62,608 bases of DNA from Microbaculum marinum (GCF_042646165.1 NZ_JBHRTC010000026.1), one strand, 5' to 3'. Shown: positions 52,489 to 62,260, numbered from the stretch's first letter. Notes: generated by a model from the sequence alone, not told the origin. A program made the numbers and translations.

Positions 52489-53520
52489 TCAGGCCCGCTT
52501 CGGGGGCGGCGCGATCGAGGCGCGCTGGATGAACTCGGTCGGCAGCAGCACGTGTTCGGGCGGCCCGTCCGCGTTGCCGGCCATCCGGTTGAGCAGCAGC
52601 CGCGCCGCGGTGCGCCCTATCTCGGCCTGGTCCCAGCGCATCACGCTGATGGCCGGCGTATGCAGTTCGGCGAGTTCGGAATCGCCGGCGCCGATCACCG
52701 AGATGTCGCCTGGAATGCTAAGGCCGCGAACACGGACCGCCCGCAGCACGCCGGCCAGCATGTCGATGCCGCCGGCGATGATGGCGGTCGGCACGTCGCG
52801 GCCGGTGAGCAGCGAGGAGGCGTGGCGGAAACCCTCCGTCGGCAGGAAGCTCGTCGCCCGCACCAGCGCCGGATCGACGGGAACGCCGAACGCCTCGTGG
52901 GCCTCCGTGTAGCCGCGGACGCGCTCCCGGGCGGGATAGATGATGGTGTCGCCGGTGAGCAGCACGATGCGCCGGTGGCCGAGTTCGAGCAGACGCGCCG
53001 TCGCCTCGCGCGCGTTGCCGGCGTGGTCGGCCATCACCGCGTCGGCCCAGTCTGGCCGGTCGCGGTCGACCAGCACGATCGGGGCATCGAGACTGCGCAG
53101 CAGCGACCCGAACTTCTCGTCGATCGGGGTGTAGGGGCCCAGCATGATGCCGTCCGTGCGCTGGCTGTTGAGCCTGATCAGCAGCTCGCGCTCGCGGTCC
53201 TCGCGGCCCTCCGAATTGGAGATCAGCAGCGAGAACCCGGCCTCGTCGAGCACGTCATGGGCGGCCCGCACGAAGGCGGCGAGCGAGGGGATGTTGATCT
53301 CGCGGATGATGCAGCCGACCATGTGCGTCGACTGGCGCCGCATGCTCTGGGCGACCGCGTTCGGGCGGTAGCCGAGCTCGTCGATCGCCTTCTGCACGCG
53401 GGTCCGGATGTCCGCGCGAACCGTCTGCTTCTCGTTGAGCACGCGCGACGCGGTCCCGATGGACACGCCGGCGGTTCTCGCCACGTCGCGGATCGTTATG
53501 TTGCCGCTTCGTTTCGGCAT
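52489..53520 (-). CDS. LacI-family transcription regulator
   Basis: 343 aa. The N-terminal HTH TIRDVARTAGVSIGTASRVL is followed by a hinge helix and a periplasmic-binding-like ligand domain (GIMLGPYTPIDEKF, PTAIIAGGIDMLAGVL). It lies inside the TRAP-HyuAB cluster, so it probably represses that cluster until the substrate or an intermediate binds. A perfect LacI-type palindrome at 60547 and a related site at 62247 are candidate operators. The start at 53520 gives MPKRSGNITIRDVA; the frame upstream reads through dctM and is a shadow. Confidence 0.92.
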   Translation of the reverse strand: MPKRSGNITIRDVARTAGVSIGTASRVLNEKQTVRADIRTRVQKAIDELGYRPNAVAQSMRRQSTHMVGCIIREINIPSLAAFVRAAHDVLDEAGFSLLISNSEGREDRERELLIRLNSQRTDGIMLGPYTPIDEKFGSLLRSLDAPIVLVDRDRPDWADAVMADHAGNAREATARLLELGHRRIVLLTGDTIIYPARERVRGYTEAHEAFGVPVDPALVRATSFLPTEGFRHASSLLTGRDVPTAIIAGGIDMLAGVLRAVRVRGLSIPGDISVIGAGDSELAELHTPAISVMRWDQAEIGRTAARLLLNRMAGNADGPPEHVLLPTEFIQRASIAPPPKRA

Positions 53521-53564
53521 TCGGGGCCCTTGCGCAGTGCTCTCGGAAGCTCGTCGAACACTTT

Positions 53565-54908
53565 CTAGTTGTACATCATATCGGGAAGCCAGAGCACGAG
53601 CTCGGGAAGCGCGATCATAATGGCAAGCGTTACCACGTCCATCAGCAGGAACGGGCCGATTCCGCGAAACACGTTCTCCAGCGAGACCGAATTGCCGATC
53701 GCCGCCTTGAGCACGAAGACATTCAGCCCCACCGGGGGCGTGATCATGCCCACCTCCAGCAGCTTGACCAGAACGATCCCGAACCAGACCAGGTCGTAGC
53801 CGATCGCATCGACGATCGGAACGACGACCGGCAGCGTCAGCAGCATGATGCCGATCGGGTCCATGAACATACCGAGCAGGACGTAGCCGGCGCAGATGCC
53901 GGCGAGCACCATGATGCGGCCGCCCTCGATTCCTCCGGCCCATTCGGCCAGGTCGTTGCTCACCCCGGTGAAGGCCACGAACGACACCAGCACCTTGGAG
54001 GCGATGGCGATGGCGAAGATCATCGCCGTCTGCACGACGGTCTCGCGGACCGCTTCCCACATCGAGGTCAGGCCGATGCGGCGCCGGATCACGCCGAGCG
54101 CCAGCACCGCGACCGCACCGACCGCCGCGGCCTCCGTGGGGGTCACGACGCCCGTGTAGATGACGGTGATGATCACCAGGAAGATCAGCATGATCTGCCA
54201 GGTGCCGCCGAGGGAGCGGACCTTCTGCGACCAAGTGAACCTCTCGTCGAAGCCGGGGGCGAGCCTGGGGTTCAGTTTGACCCGTGCGGTGACCAGCAGC
54301 ATGTAGGTCACGGCGGTCAGGATGCCGGGGACGATGCCGCCGATCAGCAGGCGGCCGATCGACTGTTCGGCGAAGATGCCGAAGATCACCATCAGGATGC
54401 TCGGCGGGATCAGCGCCCCGAGCGTTCCCCCGGCGGCGACCGCGCCGGCGGCAAGCCGCTGGTCGTAGCCATAGCGCAACATCTCCGGCACGGCGATCCG
54501 CCCCATCGCGGCAGCCGTCGCCAGCGATGATCCGGAGATGGCGGCGAACAGGCCGCAGGCGGCGATGCTGGCCAGCGCCAGGCCGCCCGGCAGGTTGGCG
54601 AGCCAGACCCGGGCCGTCCTGTAGGCGTCCGACGTGGCGCCCGAATAGAAGGCGAAGTTCCCCATCAGCAGGAACATCGGTATCGCCATCAGTGTGAAGC
54701 TGGCGACGAAGGAGTAGGGGTCGCGAGCCAGCATCGAAACCGTGCTGCGCCACCCGAAATCGACGTTGAAGCCGCCAAGCCGCATGGCGCCGATCGCGAA
54801 CAGGCCGGCGATGCCGACCGCCAGCAGCCCGAAGGCGATCGGGACGCGAACCGCCAGCAGCACCAGCACTGCCAGTCCGGCGATCAAGGCGAGTAACGTG
54901 CCGTCCAT
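53565..54908 (-). CDS. dctM: TRAP transporter large permease
   Basis: 447 aa, about 11-13 TM segments. Motifs SGSSLATAAAMGRIAVPEMLRYGYD and GALIPPSILMVIFGI are family hallmarks, with MFMDPIGIMLLTLPVVVPIVD in the second half. It cotransports substrate with sodium or protons when paired with DctQ and DctP. It lies 84 bases after dctP with a strong hairpin between. Confidence 0.95.
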   Translation of the reverse strand: MDGTLLALIAGLAVLVLLAVRVPIAFGLLAVGIAGLFAIGAMRLGGFNVDFGWRSTVSMLARDPYSFVASFTLMAIPMFLLMGNFAFYSGATSDAYRTARVWLANLPGGLALASIAACGLFAAISGSSLATAAAMGRIAVPEMLRYGYDQRLAAGAVAAGGTLGALIPPSILMVIFGIFAEQSIGRLLIGGIVPGILTAVTYMLLVTARVKLNPRLAPGFDERFTWSQKVRSLGGTWQIMLIFLVIITVIYTGVVTPTEAAAVGAVAVLALGVIRRRIGLTSMWEAVRETVVQTAMIFAIAIASKVLVSFVAFTGVSNDLAEWAGGIEGGRIMVLAGICAGYVLLGMFMDPIGIMLLTLPVVVPIVDAIGYDLVWFGIVLVKLLEVGMITPPVGLNVFVLKAAIGNSVSLENVFRGIGPFLLMDVVTLAIMIALPELVLWLPDMMYN

Positions 54909-54940
54909 CCGTCGGGCTTTCGATGGGAAACCGGAAACGC

Positions 54941-54972
54941 GGCCGGGGGCGGGTCCGATCCCGCCCCCGGCC
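54941..54972 (-). terminator. Perfect 13-bp hairpin between dctP and dctM
   Basis: GGCCGGGGGCGGG pairs exactly with its complement around a 6-base loop, 20 bases after the dctP stop. No T run follows. In TRAP and ABC operons such stems commonly protect the binding-protein mRNA or limit readthrough into the permease. Confidence 0.6.
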
Positions 54973-54992
54973 AGTGCTATGCTGTCAGCCGG

Positions 54993-56060
54993 TCACCACA
55001 TCTCGACCAGGCCGGCCTTCTGGCCCTCTTCGGTATATTTCTGCTCGAGCTCCCGGTAGGACTTGGCGATCGCCGCGGTGTCGGCGATGCCCTTGTTCTC
55101 CTCGGCCCACTCGGCGAAGAAGTCCGGCGACATCTCGATCCACTTCTGCCGCTCCTCGGCCGGCAGCACGCTGTACTCCATGTGCTCGGCGCCGGTGGCG
55201 TCGGCCATCGCCTTCTGCTCGGCGGTGGCGAGCTTGGAGGACTCTTCGGCGTGGCGCATTTCGGCTTCCGCCATCGTTTCGGCCATCACCGTCTTGATGT
55301 CTTCCGGCAGCGCCTCCCAGAAGTCGCGATTGATCAGTTCGAGCTGCACCGCCTGGCCGAGGCCGGCGGCGATGTAGTAGTCCGACACCTCGTTGTGGCG
55401 GATCGGCCGGGTAGTGATGACGTAGTTGGTGGAGGCGTCGACGACGCCCTTCGAGAGCGCCTCGTAGACGTCGTTCCACGGGATCGACACCGGCGCAGCG
55501 CCGGCGGCATCGAAGGCGGCCGCCTGGACGCCGCGGGCCCGGACCTTAAGGCCCTTGAGATCCTCGACGGTCTTGATCGGCTTCTTCGAGACGATGCCAG
55601 TACCGCCCGTCGTAATGACGCCGAGCGCCATGACGTTCATCTTTGCCAGTTCCTCATCGAAGACCGGATACTGGTCCATCAGGTCGTTGATGACGTTGAT
55701 CGCCACGTAGGGCGACGGGCTGGTGAACGGCAGGTTGGTCATGTTCCATATCGGCATCTGGCCGGGATAGGAGACCGTGTAGATCTTGCCCATCTCGATG
55801 AGGCCGTCGCCGATGGCGCTGACGATGTCCTGATCCTTGACCAGCGAGTTGCCGAGGAACTGCTCGAACTTGACCTTGCCGTCGGTCCGCTTGGTGACCT
55901 CGTCCATGAACCAGATGGTGGCGGCCTGCGTCGGATCGCTGGCTGCCGACGGCGACGCGTATCTGATCGTGAAGTCCTGCGCCTGCGCGCCGGTGCCCGC
56001 GATCAGCGGCATGAGCGCGACCGCCGCGCCCGCAATCCATGTTCCCATTCTGTTGGTCAC
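54993..56060 (-). CDS. dctP: TRAP transporter substrate-binding protein (DctP family)
   Basis: 355 aa. Signal peptide about 1-27 (ending GAQA). The DctP-fold features are FTIRYASPSAASDPTQAATIW, DLKGLKVRARGVQAAAFDAAG with the conserved Arg that binds a carboxylate, and PISIPWNDVYEALSKGVVDA-like ending. Ligands of this family are mostly organic acids; this one is unknown. It sits between dctQ (15 bases) and dctM. Confidence 0.95.
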   Translation of the reverse strand: MTNRMGTWIAGAAVALMPLIAGTGAQAQDFTIRYASPSAASDPTQAATIWFMDEVTKRTDGKVKFEQFLGNSLVKDQDIVSAIGDGLIEMGKIYTVSYPGQMPIWNMTNLPFTSPSPYVAINVINDLMDQYPVFDEELAKMNVMALGVITTGGTGIVSKKPIKTVEDLKGLKVRARGVQAAAFDAAGAAPVSIPWNDVYEALSKGVVDASTNYVITTRPIRHNEVSDYYIAAGLGQAVQLELINRDFWEALPEDIKTVMAETMAEAEMRHAEESSKLATAEQKAMADATGAEHMEYSVLPAEERQKWIEMSPDFFAEWAEENKGIADTAAIAKSYRELEQKYTEEGQKAGLVEMW

Positions 56061-56075
56061 GATTACCTCCCTTGG

Positions 56076-56606
56076 TTAGCTCGTGTTTTCGATTTCTGCG
56101 GAACCGTCCTTCTCGAGCTCTGCGGCTCGAGTGCGTGAGACGGTCAGGTCGAGCGCGAGGCGCACGATGAGTGCCGCCGTGCCGACGACGGCGAGTGTCC
56201 GTGCCGGCCAGGTGACGATCTGGTTGACGCCGAGATAGGCGTCGCCGCTCTCGTAGGCTCTCAGCGCCCCCTTCGACAGGGCGTAGAGCAGGATCGCGAA
56301 TCCGGCGATGCCGACCACGACGCCGAACCAGATCAGGCGCGCCCGGATGCCGGCCCGCATGTGGTCGGTGAACAGGGTGACGACCACATGTTCGCGCTTC
56401 GCCTGCGTGTAGGCGAGCGGGAGGAAGACGACGCCGACCAGCAGCATCTCGGCAATCGCCTCGACGTCCGGAACGGGCATGGAGAAGAAGAATCGGCCGA
56501 AGCTCGAGATCGCCGTCATCACCATCATCACGACGAGCGCCGCGCCGGCGATGTCGGCGAGCCCCCGGTCGAAGGCGATGAACGCGGGTCTGCGGTCCTT
56601 CGACAT
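56076..56606 (-). CDS. dctQ: TRAP transporter small permease (DctQ)
   Basis: 176 aa with four hydrophobic segments. FFFSMPVPDVEAIAEMLLVG and YTQAKREHVVVTLF are typical DctQ features. It starts 12 bases after hyuB and leads the TRAP set in the order Q-P-M. The C-terminus is acidic and polar. Confidence 0.93.
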   Translation of the reverse strand: MSKDRRPAFIAFDRGLADIAGAALVVMMVMTAISSFGRFFFSMPVPDVEAIAEMLLVGVVFLPLAYTQAKREHVVVTLFTDHMRAGIRARLIWFGVVVGIAGFAILLYALSKGALRAYESGDAYLGVNQIVTWPARTLAVVGTAALIVRLALDLTVSRTRAAELEKDGSAEIENTS

Positions 56607-56618
56607 CGATCCGGTCCC

Positions 56619-58391
56619 TCAGGCCCCGCTCGCAGCAGCCAGCGTCGTGCGCCGCTCGGCGGTGGCGGCAGCGTCGACGGTCCATGTCGCGGTGTCGACG
56701 ATGACGCCGTAGTGGTCGCGGGCGGACGCTTCGCTGATGTAGCCGTCGCGCAGGTCGGCAAGGACGCGCTCGGGCTCGCGGTCGAGCGGATTTCCGTAGC
56801 CGCCGCCCCCGGCCGGTCGCACCGTCACCCTGTCACCGGTGTGGACCACCTCGTATGCGCCCTTGCTCGGAATGGTATCCGGCGCGGCGTCGCCGCGTGT
56901 AACGGTCGATTCGAACCTGCCGCCTTCCAGTCCGCCGAACAGGCCCTTCGGCGATACCAGCCCGCGCTCGGCGATCACCGTCAGCGTCGCCTCGTCGTAG
57001 CCGACCGTATAGGCGCGTTCCGCCGTCAGGCCGCCGCGCCAGCGCCCGGCGCCGCCCGAATCCTGGACCAGATGCCAGCTGTCCACCCTCAGGGGCACCA
57101 TGTGCTCGAGCAGTTCGACGGACTGCGAGCCGGCATTGCCGACCAGCACGCGGATCGAATTGACGCCGTCGCGCATCGGCCGGGCGCCGAAGCCGCCAGG
57201 ATGCGGATCGATGTGCTGGACGTTGGTGCGCCGGAACGAGCGCGTCCGCGCCGTATCGGGGTCGACGCCGGAGAAGATCGCCGAGCAGGCCGCATCGTTG
57301 CTCTGGCCGACGACGCGGTCGGGGACCGCCTGCGCCAGCGTCGTCAGCAGCATGTCGATGACGCGCGGCGAGGTCTCCGTGTTGCCGCTGACCACCGAGG
57401 CCGGATAGGTGCAGTTCAGCAGCGTGCCTTCCGGGCAGATGATCTCGATCGGCCGGTAGCAGCCCTGGTTGATCGGGATGGTGTGGTCGGTGATCGCCTT
57501 GACGGTGAACCAGGTCGAGTTGCAGGTCACCGAGAACGGGCAGTTGATGCCGCCGCGCACCTGCTTCGCCGTGCCGGTGTAGTCGAACACCATGCGGTCG
57601 CCGTCGACGGTGATCTTCACCTTCACCGGGATCAGGTCGCCCGGCCAGCCCGGCGCCTGGACGGGCTCGATGAAGTCGCTGCCCTCGTAGACGCCGTCGG
57701 GAATGCGCTCGATCTGGGCGCGCATCAGGCGCTCCGAATAGTCGAGCGCGGCGTCCATCGCGTCGGCCATCGCCTGCGGCCCGAACTTCTCGGCCATCTC
57801 GATCAGCCGCTCGCCGCCGACATAGGTGCCGGCGTACTGGGCGTTGATGTCGAGCGTCCGGTTGTCCGGGTCGCGGGTGTTCTGGACGATCATCCTGAAC
57901 AGGTCCTCGACCGGCTTGTCGTCGCGGTAGAGAATGACCGGCGGGATGCGGATGCCTTCGGCGTGGACGTCCCAGGTCACCGGCGTGAAGCTGCCGGGCG
58001 CTGTGCCGCCGATATCCACCCAGTGGCCGCGCGTCATCGTGTAGGCGATGATCTCGCCCTTGTAGAAGACCGGCCGGGTGAACTGGACGTCGGGCTGATG
58101 GTTGCCGCCGCCGAGATAGACGTCGTTGGAGATGATCACGTCGCCGGGCCGCAGGTTCTCCACGCCGATCGCCTCGACCGAGGCCTTTGTGGAGATCACC
58201 GCCGAGCCCATCATGGTCGGGATGTCGTTGCCCTGCGCGACGAGCTGCATCTTGGCGTCGAAGATCGCCGCCGAGGCGTCGCCGCCCGAATGGATGATGG
58301 GGCTGCCCGCGGTCCGCATCATCGCGACCTTCATCTCGCGGGCGACCGCATACAGGCCGTTGCGGATGACTTCGTAGGTGACGGTGTCCAT
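56619..58391 (-). CDS. Hydantoinase B / oxoprolinase-family protein
   Basis: 590 aa. It begins MDTVTYEVIRNGLYAVAREM and has MRTAGSPIIHSGGDASAAIF and NDVYLGGGNHQPDVQ, the HyuB signature, then GGAGRWRGGLTAERAY and RPAGGGGYGNPLDRE near the end. HyuB-type chains pair with HyuA to catalyse ATP-dependent opening of hydantoins or 5-oxoproline, or ATP-dependent carboxylation of ketones in acetone/acetophenone carboxylase relatives. Which reaction applies here cannot be told. It starts 3 bases after hyuA. Confidence 0.93.
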   Translation of the reverse strand: MDTVTYEVIRNGLYAVAREMKVAMMRTAGSPIIHSGGDASAAIFDAKMQLVAQGNDIPTMMGSAVISTKASVEAIGVENLRPGDVIISNDVYLGGGNHQPDVQFTRPVFYKGEIIAYTMTRGHWVDIGGTAPGSFTPVTWDVHAEGIRIPPVILYRDDKPVEDLFRMIVQNTRDPDNRTLDINAQYAGTYVGGERLIEMAEKFGPQAMADAMDAALDYSERLMRAQIERIPDGVYEGSDFIEPVQAPGWPGDLIPVKVKITVDGDRMVFDYTGTAKQVRGGINCPFSVTCNSTWFTVKAITDHTIPINQGCYRPIEIICPEGTLLNCTYPASVVSGNTETSPRVIDMLLTTLAQAVPDRVVGQSNDAACSAIFSGVDPDTARTRSFRRTNVQHIDPHPGGFGARPMRDGVNSIRVLVGNAGSQSVELLEHMVPLRVDSWHLVQDSGGAGRWRGGLTAERAYTVGYDEATLTVIAERGLVSPKGLFGGLEGGRFESTVTRGDAAPDTIPSKGAYEVVHTGDRVTVRPAGGGGYGNPLDREPERVLADLRDGYISEASARDHYGVIVDTATWTVDAAATAERRTTLAAASGA

Positions 58392-58394
58392 GGC

Positions 58395-60452
58395 TCAGGC
58401 CTCTCCCACCGTGACGGTGATCGTCCCGTCGTCGCGCACGTCGAGCGCGTCGCCGCGGTAGCCGACGATGCGGGTGCTCAGTTCCTCGACCACGAACGGC
58501 CCCTCGATGCGCTCGCCGGCCTGCAGGTCCTCGCGGCGGTAGCGGGGAATGTCGGCCCAGTCGGCGCCGAGCCGGATGCGGGCGCGGCCGACCGGCCGGG
58601 TCGCGCCGCCGTTCTTCGGCTTCGGCTTGACGGTGGCGAACTGGCCGATCCTGCCGACCACCCTGACCCGCAGGTTGACGATGCGCACCGGACGGCCGGT
58701 GATGTCGAAGTTCCAGTGGCGGCGGTGATCGACGATGAAGTTCTCGGCGATCTCGCCCACGGTCGCCGCGTCGATCGTGCCCTCGGGGACGGCGACCTGC
58801 ATGGTCTCGCCCTGGCCGAGATACTGGCAGTCGGCGCGCCGTTCGATGGTCACGAGGTCGCGGGAGATGCCGGCCTGGTCCATGCGTCGATAGGCGTCTT
58901 CCTCGAGCTCTGCTATCCGGGCGTTCAGCATGTCGAGGTCGACGTCGTCGACGTTCTGGACGATCGACGTCTGGAAATCGTGGACCATGTCGGCGACCAG
59001 CATGCCGAAGGCGCTGAACACGCCCGGCATCGGCGGCAGGACAACTGTAGGAATCTCGAGTTCGCGGGCCAGATCCACTGCATGAACGGGTCCGGCCCCG
59101 CCGAAGGGGATGTAGACGAAGTCGCGCGGGTCGTAGCCCCGCTCGACGGTGACCAGGCGGACCGCCTGCGCCATCAGCGCGTTGGCGACGTGGCGAACTG
59201 TGAGCGCGGCCTCCTCGATGCTGACGCCGAGCGGCTCGGCGAGATGGGTACGGATCGCGGTTTCCGCCGCCTCGGTGTCGAGCGCGAAATCGCCGCCCAG
59301 GAAGCTGCCGGGATCGACGTAGCCGAGCACCAGGTTGCAGTCGGTCACCGTCGGCCTCGTGCCGCCGCGCCCGTAGCAGGCCGGGCCGGGATCGGCGCCG
59401 GCGCTTTCCGGGCCGATCCGCACGCCGCCGCCCTCGTCGATCCATGCGATCGAGCCGCCGCCCGCCCCGATCGAGATGATGTCGATGTTGGGGCAGCGCA
59501 CCGTGTAGCTGCGGATCTCGGTGGTGTTGCGGATCTCTGGCTTGTGCTCGCGGATCAGCGAGACGTCGAAGCTGGTGCCGCCCATGTCGCCGGTGATCGC
59601 GTTCGACACGCCGATGCGCTCGCACAGGCGGGCCGTCGCCGTGACGCCGCCGGCGGGACCCGACTCCAGCAGCGTCACCGGCCGCTCGCTGACCGCCTCC
59701 GGCGGCGTCAGGCCGCCGTTCGACTGCATGAAGTAGATATCTCCCCGAACCCCCACCTCCCGCGCATTGCGGGTGAAGGTGGTGGCGTACTGGCCGCAGC
59801 GCGGGCCGAGGATCGCGTTGACCACGGTCGTGCAGGTCCGCTCGTACTCCATGATCTCCGGATTGACCTCGATCGACCCGGTCACGAAGGCATCGTTGAT
59901 GCGGCGGCGGATGTGCTCGAGGGCGGCGCGCTCGTGGGCGTCGTTGACCGGCGAGTTGATCAGGCAGACCGCGATCGCCTCGACGCCTTCGGCCTTCAGG
60001 TCGTCGAGGCAGGCGTCGAGCCCGGCCTCGTCCAGCTCGCGCTCTACGGCGCCGTCGTAGCGGATGCGCTCGTCGACCTCGCGGCGCAGGTACCGCGGCA
60101 CGAGCTGCGGCGGGGCCTCGAAGAACAGGTCGTAGAGATCGGCGCGATCGTGCCGCCAGGCCCGCCGGATCTCGAGGATGTCCCGGAAGCCCCTGGTGGT
60201 GATCAGGCCGGTCCTGGCGCCCTTGCCCTCGATGATCATGTTGGTGGCGATCGTCGTGCCGTGGCCGACGAAGCCGACGGCATCGGCCTGCGAGCCGCTG
60301 ATCTCCAGGATCGTCCTGAGGCCGTTCAGCGCCCCGACCGCGGGGTCGCTCGGCGTCGTCGGCACCTTGGTCGACCACACTTCGCCCGACTGGTCATCAA
60401 GCAGCACGACGTCGGTGAACGTACCCCCGACATCGATCCCCAACCGACGCAT
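58395..60452 (-). CDS. Hydantoinase A / oxoprolinase-family protein
   Basis: 685 aa. The ASKHA ATPase start is MRRLGIDVGGTFTDVVLLDD, with GFVGHGTTIATNMIIEGKGA, a second phosphate loop GDMGGTSFDVSLI and a typical GAGGGSIAWIDEGG. It hydrolyses ATP to drive the reaction performed with HyuB. It is separated from the acyl-CoA synthetase by 135 bases that contain the LacI-type palindrome, so a promoter for hyuA-hyuB-TRAP-lacI-ech is likely there. Confidence 0.94.
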   Translation of the reverse strand: MRRLGIDVGGTFTDVVLLDDQSGEVWSTKVPTTPSDPAVGALNGLRTILEISGSQADAVGFVGHGTTIATNMIIEGKGARTGLITTRGFRDILEIRRAWRHDRADLYDLFFEAPPQLVPRYLRREVDERIRYDGAVERELDEAGLDACLDDLKAEGVEAIAVCLINSPVNDAHERAALEHIRRRINDAFVTGSIEVNPEIMEYERTCTTVVNAILGPRCGQYATTFTRNAREVGVRGDIYFMQSNGGLTPPEAVSERPVTLLESGPAGGVTATARLCERIGVSNAITGDMGGTSFDVSLIREHKPEIRNTTEIRSYTVRCPNIDIISIGAGGGSIAWIDEGGGVRIGPESAGADPGPACYGRGGTRPTVTDCNLVLGYVDPGSFLGGDFALDTEAAETAIRTHLAEPLGVSIEEAALTVRHVANALMAQAVRLVTVERGYDPRDFVYIPFGGAGPVHAVDLARELEIPTVVLPPMPGVFSAFGMLVADMVHDFQTSIVQNVDDVDLDMLNARIAELEEDAYRRMDQAGISRDLVTIERRADCQYLGQGETMQVAVPEGTIDAATVGEIAENFIVDHRRHWNFDITGRPVRIVNLRVRVVGRIGQFATVKPKPKNGGATRPVGRARIRLGADWADIPRYRREDLQAGERIEGPFVVEELSTRIVGYRGDALDVRDDGTITVTVGEA

Positions 60453-60546
60453 GCGTCCTCCTGGTGCCTACCCTGAATACTGTTCTTGCGTTTCGGTCCG
60501 GGTCGCCGCCGGCACCCCGGCTCCGGGGCGGCCGTCCCGCCGATCG

Positions 60547-60560
60547 GTGAAACGTTTCAC
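60547..60560. promoter_or_regulatory. LacI-family operator candidate, perfect palindrome
   Basis: GTGAAACGTTTCAC is a fully symmetric 14-bp site with a central CG, as in LacI/GalR-type operators. It lies 95 bases upstream of the hyuA start and a short way after the acyl-CoA synthetase stop. The cluster encodes its own LacI regulator. Confidence 0.7.
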
Positions 60561-60587
60561 AAAATTATCCGCGGCAGGCTCGACATG

Positions 60588-62159
60588 TCAACTCCCGGAT
60601 GCCGCGTTGTCGCGTCCAACCAGCTGCGGATAGCGGCCGTCGACGAGTACGAAGCTTTCCAGGATCGTCTCGATGATCCGCCGGCGAACGATCTTTCCCA
60701 TCGCATTGCGGGCGATTTCCGGCACATCGACGAACAGGCGGGGCCGCTTGTAGCCGGTCATCGCGTCGATCCGCGGCTTCAGCGTCTCGCGCCAGTCGTC
60801 AGGCGCACCCGCCGCCACGGCGGTGATGACCTCCCCCCAGTACGACGACGGCAGGCCGACCACGACGATCTCGCCCGTGTCGAGGCCGGGGCGCAGGGCG
60901 CTTTCCACCTCCTCCGGAGTGACCCGGTATCCGCCGGTCTTGATCATGTCGGATTCCCGCCCGACCAGGTGCAGGCGTCCCTCGCGGTCGACGAATCCGA
61001 GATCGCCGGTGCGGTGGAAGCCGTCCGGCGGCTGCTCCTCGACGCCCGCTTCCGTCAGCGTGGCGGCGAGCATGTGCGGGCTGCGCAGCAGGACGTGGCC
61101 GATCTCTCCCGCGCCCGGGCCCGCCGCCACCTCCGCCTCGCCTTCGGTTTCCCCATCGGGCTCGATGACGACCTCGACGCCGCTGGCCGGCCAGCCGACG
61201 CAGATCGACGTTCCGGCCTCCGGCGAATCATACCAGCGGTCGGTCTCCTCTGGGGTCAGGACGGTGATCGGATTGAACATTTCCGTCTTGCCGTAGGTGA
61301 GTCGGACCACCGGCCCGAAAATCGCGCGGGCGCGGCGGTAGACCTCCGGCAGCAGCGGAGCCGTGCCGCAGAAGATCGCCCGGATTCCCGGCACCGACCG
61401 GCCCTCCAGGAACGACACGAGCCTTGCGAGCACCGTCGGCGGCGCAAAGATCTGGTCGACCTCCCCCGCGAGGATCGTCGGCACGACCTCGTCCTCGCGC
61501 ACGCCGTCGACGAGCCGGACAGCCGCACCGCCGTCGAGAAAGGCCTGCGTCAGCAGCGAACTGCCGTGCGAATAGGGCGTCATCAGCAGGACCCGCCGGC
61601 CAGGCTCCGCGGCGACCGGGAGCGTCGCACGCATCAGCATGTTGGCGACCCATCTGCCGCCCTGGGAATGGACGATCCCCTTGGGCTTTCCGGTGGTGCC
61701 GGAGGTGAACAGGATCCGGCCCCAGCCGCTGCGCGGCACCGGCACGGCGGGGAGCGCGGCGAGCGCCGTCGTGCCGATGTCCTCGACGAGGAGAGCCGGC
61801 GCGCCGACCTCGGCCAGCCTGTCGACAGTGCCCGCGGTTGCCAGGACGAGCCGGGCGCCCGACAGGTTCAGGCAATAGGCGATGTCGCCTGCCGACAGCG
61901 CCGGATTGACCGGCGCCTCGGCCGCACCGCACAGCGAGATCCCGTAGCTGGCGGCAACGGCGTGGCGCGAGTTCTCCACGACGCTCGCCACCACGTCGCC
62001 GCGACCGATGCCCCGCTCGGTCAGGGCGGCGGCGACGCCGGCGGCGCGGTCCAGCAGGTTGGCGAAGGTGATCGCGCCGTAGCGGTCGACGACGGCCGTC
62101 CGATCCGCGTATCGCTGCGCCAGCGGCAGCCATTCGGATTTCCAGCTGATCTCGGTCAT
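60588..62159 (-). CDS. Acyl-CoA synthetase (AMP-forming)
   Basis: 523 aa. It activates a carboxylic acid to its CoA thioester through an acyl-AMP. The P-loop FTSGTTGKPKG is at 151-161. The acyl-AMP motif LTYGKTEMFNP, the hinge region FHRTGDLGFVDREGRLHLVGR and the catalytic Lys in IARNAMGKIVRRRI are all visible. It is the first gene of the minus-strand cluster and is divergent from the CoA-transferase. Substrate probably the acid produced or imported by the cluster. Confidence 0.94.
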   Translation of the reverse strand: MTEISWKSEWLPLAQRYADRTAVVDRYGAITFANLLDRAAGVAAALTERGIGRGDVVASVVENSRHAVAASYGISLCGAAEAPVNPALSAGDIAYCLNLSGARLVLATAGTVDRLAEVGAPALLVEDIGTTALAALPAVPVPRSGWGRILFTSGTTGKPKGIVHSQGGRWVANMLMRATLPVAAEPGRRVLLMTPYSHGSSLLTQAFLDGGAAVRLVDGVREDEVVPTILAGEVDQIFAPPTVLARLVSFLEGRSVPGIRAIFCGTAPLLPEVYRRARAIFGPVVRLTYGKTEMFNPITVLTPEETDRWYDSPEAGTSICVGWPASGVEVVIEPDGETEGEAEVAAGPGAGEIGHVLLRSPHMLAATLTEAGVEEQPPDGFHRTGDLGFVDREGRLHLVGRESDMIKTGGYRVTPEEVESALRPGLDTGEIVVVGLPSSYWGEVITAVAAGAPDDWRETLKPRIDAMTGYKRPRLFVDVPEIARNAMGKIVRRRIIETILESFVLVDGRYPQLVGRDNAASGS

Positions 62160-62246
62160 CGCTCTCCCGGACGAACGTCTTGTTGTGCACGCAGATCAGG
62201 CCGCAACCGCCCGCCCCAGCTATGAGCGACGTTCGCGGCAGCTGTG

Positions 62247-62260
62247 ATGAAACGTTATAT
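62247..62260. promoter_or_regulatory. Second LacI-type site, degenerate
   Basis: ATGAAACGTTATAT shares TGAAACGTT with the perfect site at 60547. It lies in the divergent gap between the acyl-CoA synthetase and CoA-transferase genes, where it could control both directions. Confidence 0.45.

Noticed and set aside
56361..60476. 1371-codon plus-strand open frame
   Set aside because: Antisense shadow of hyuA, hyuB and dctQ.
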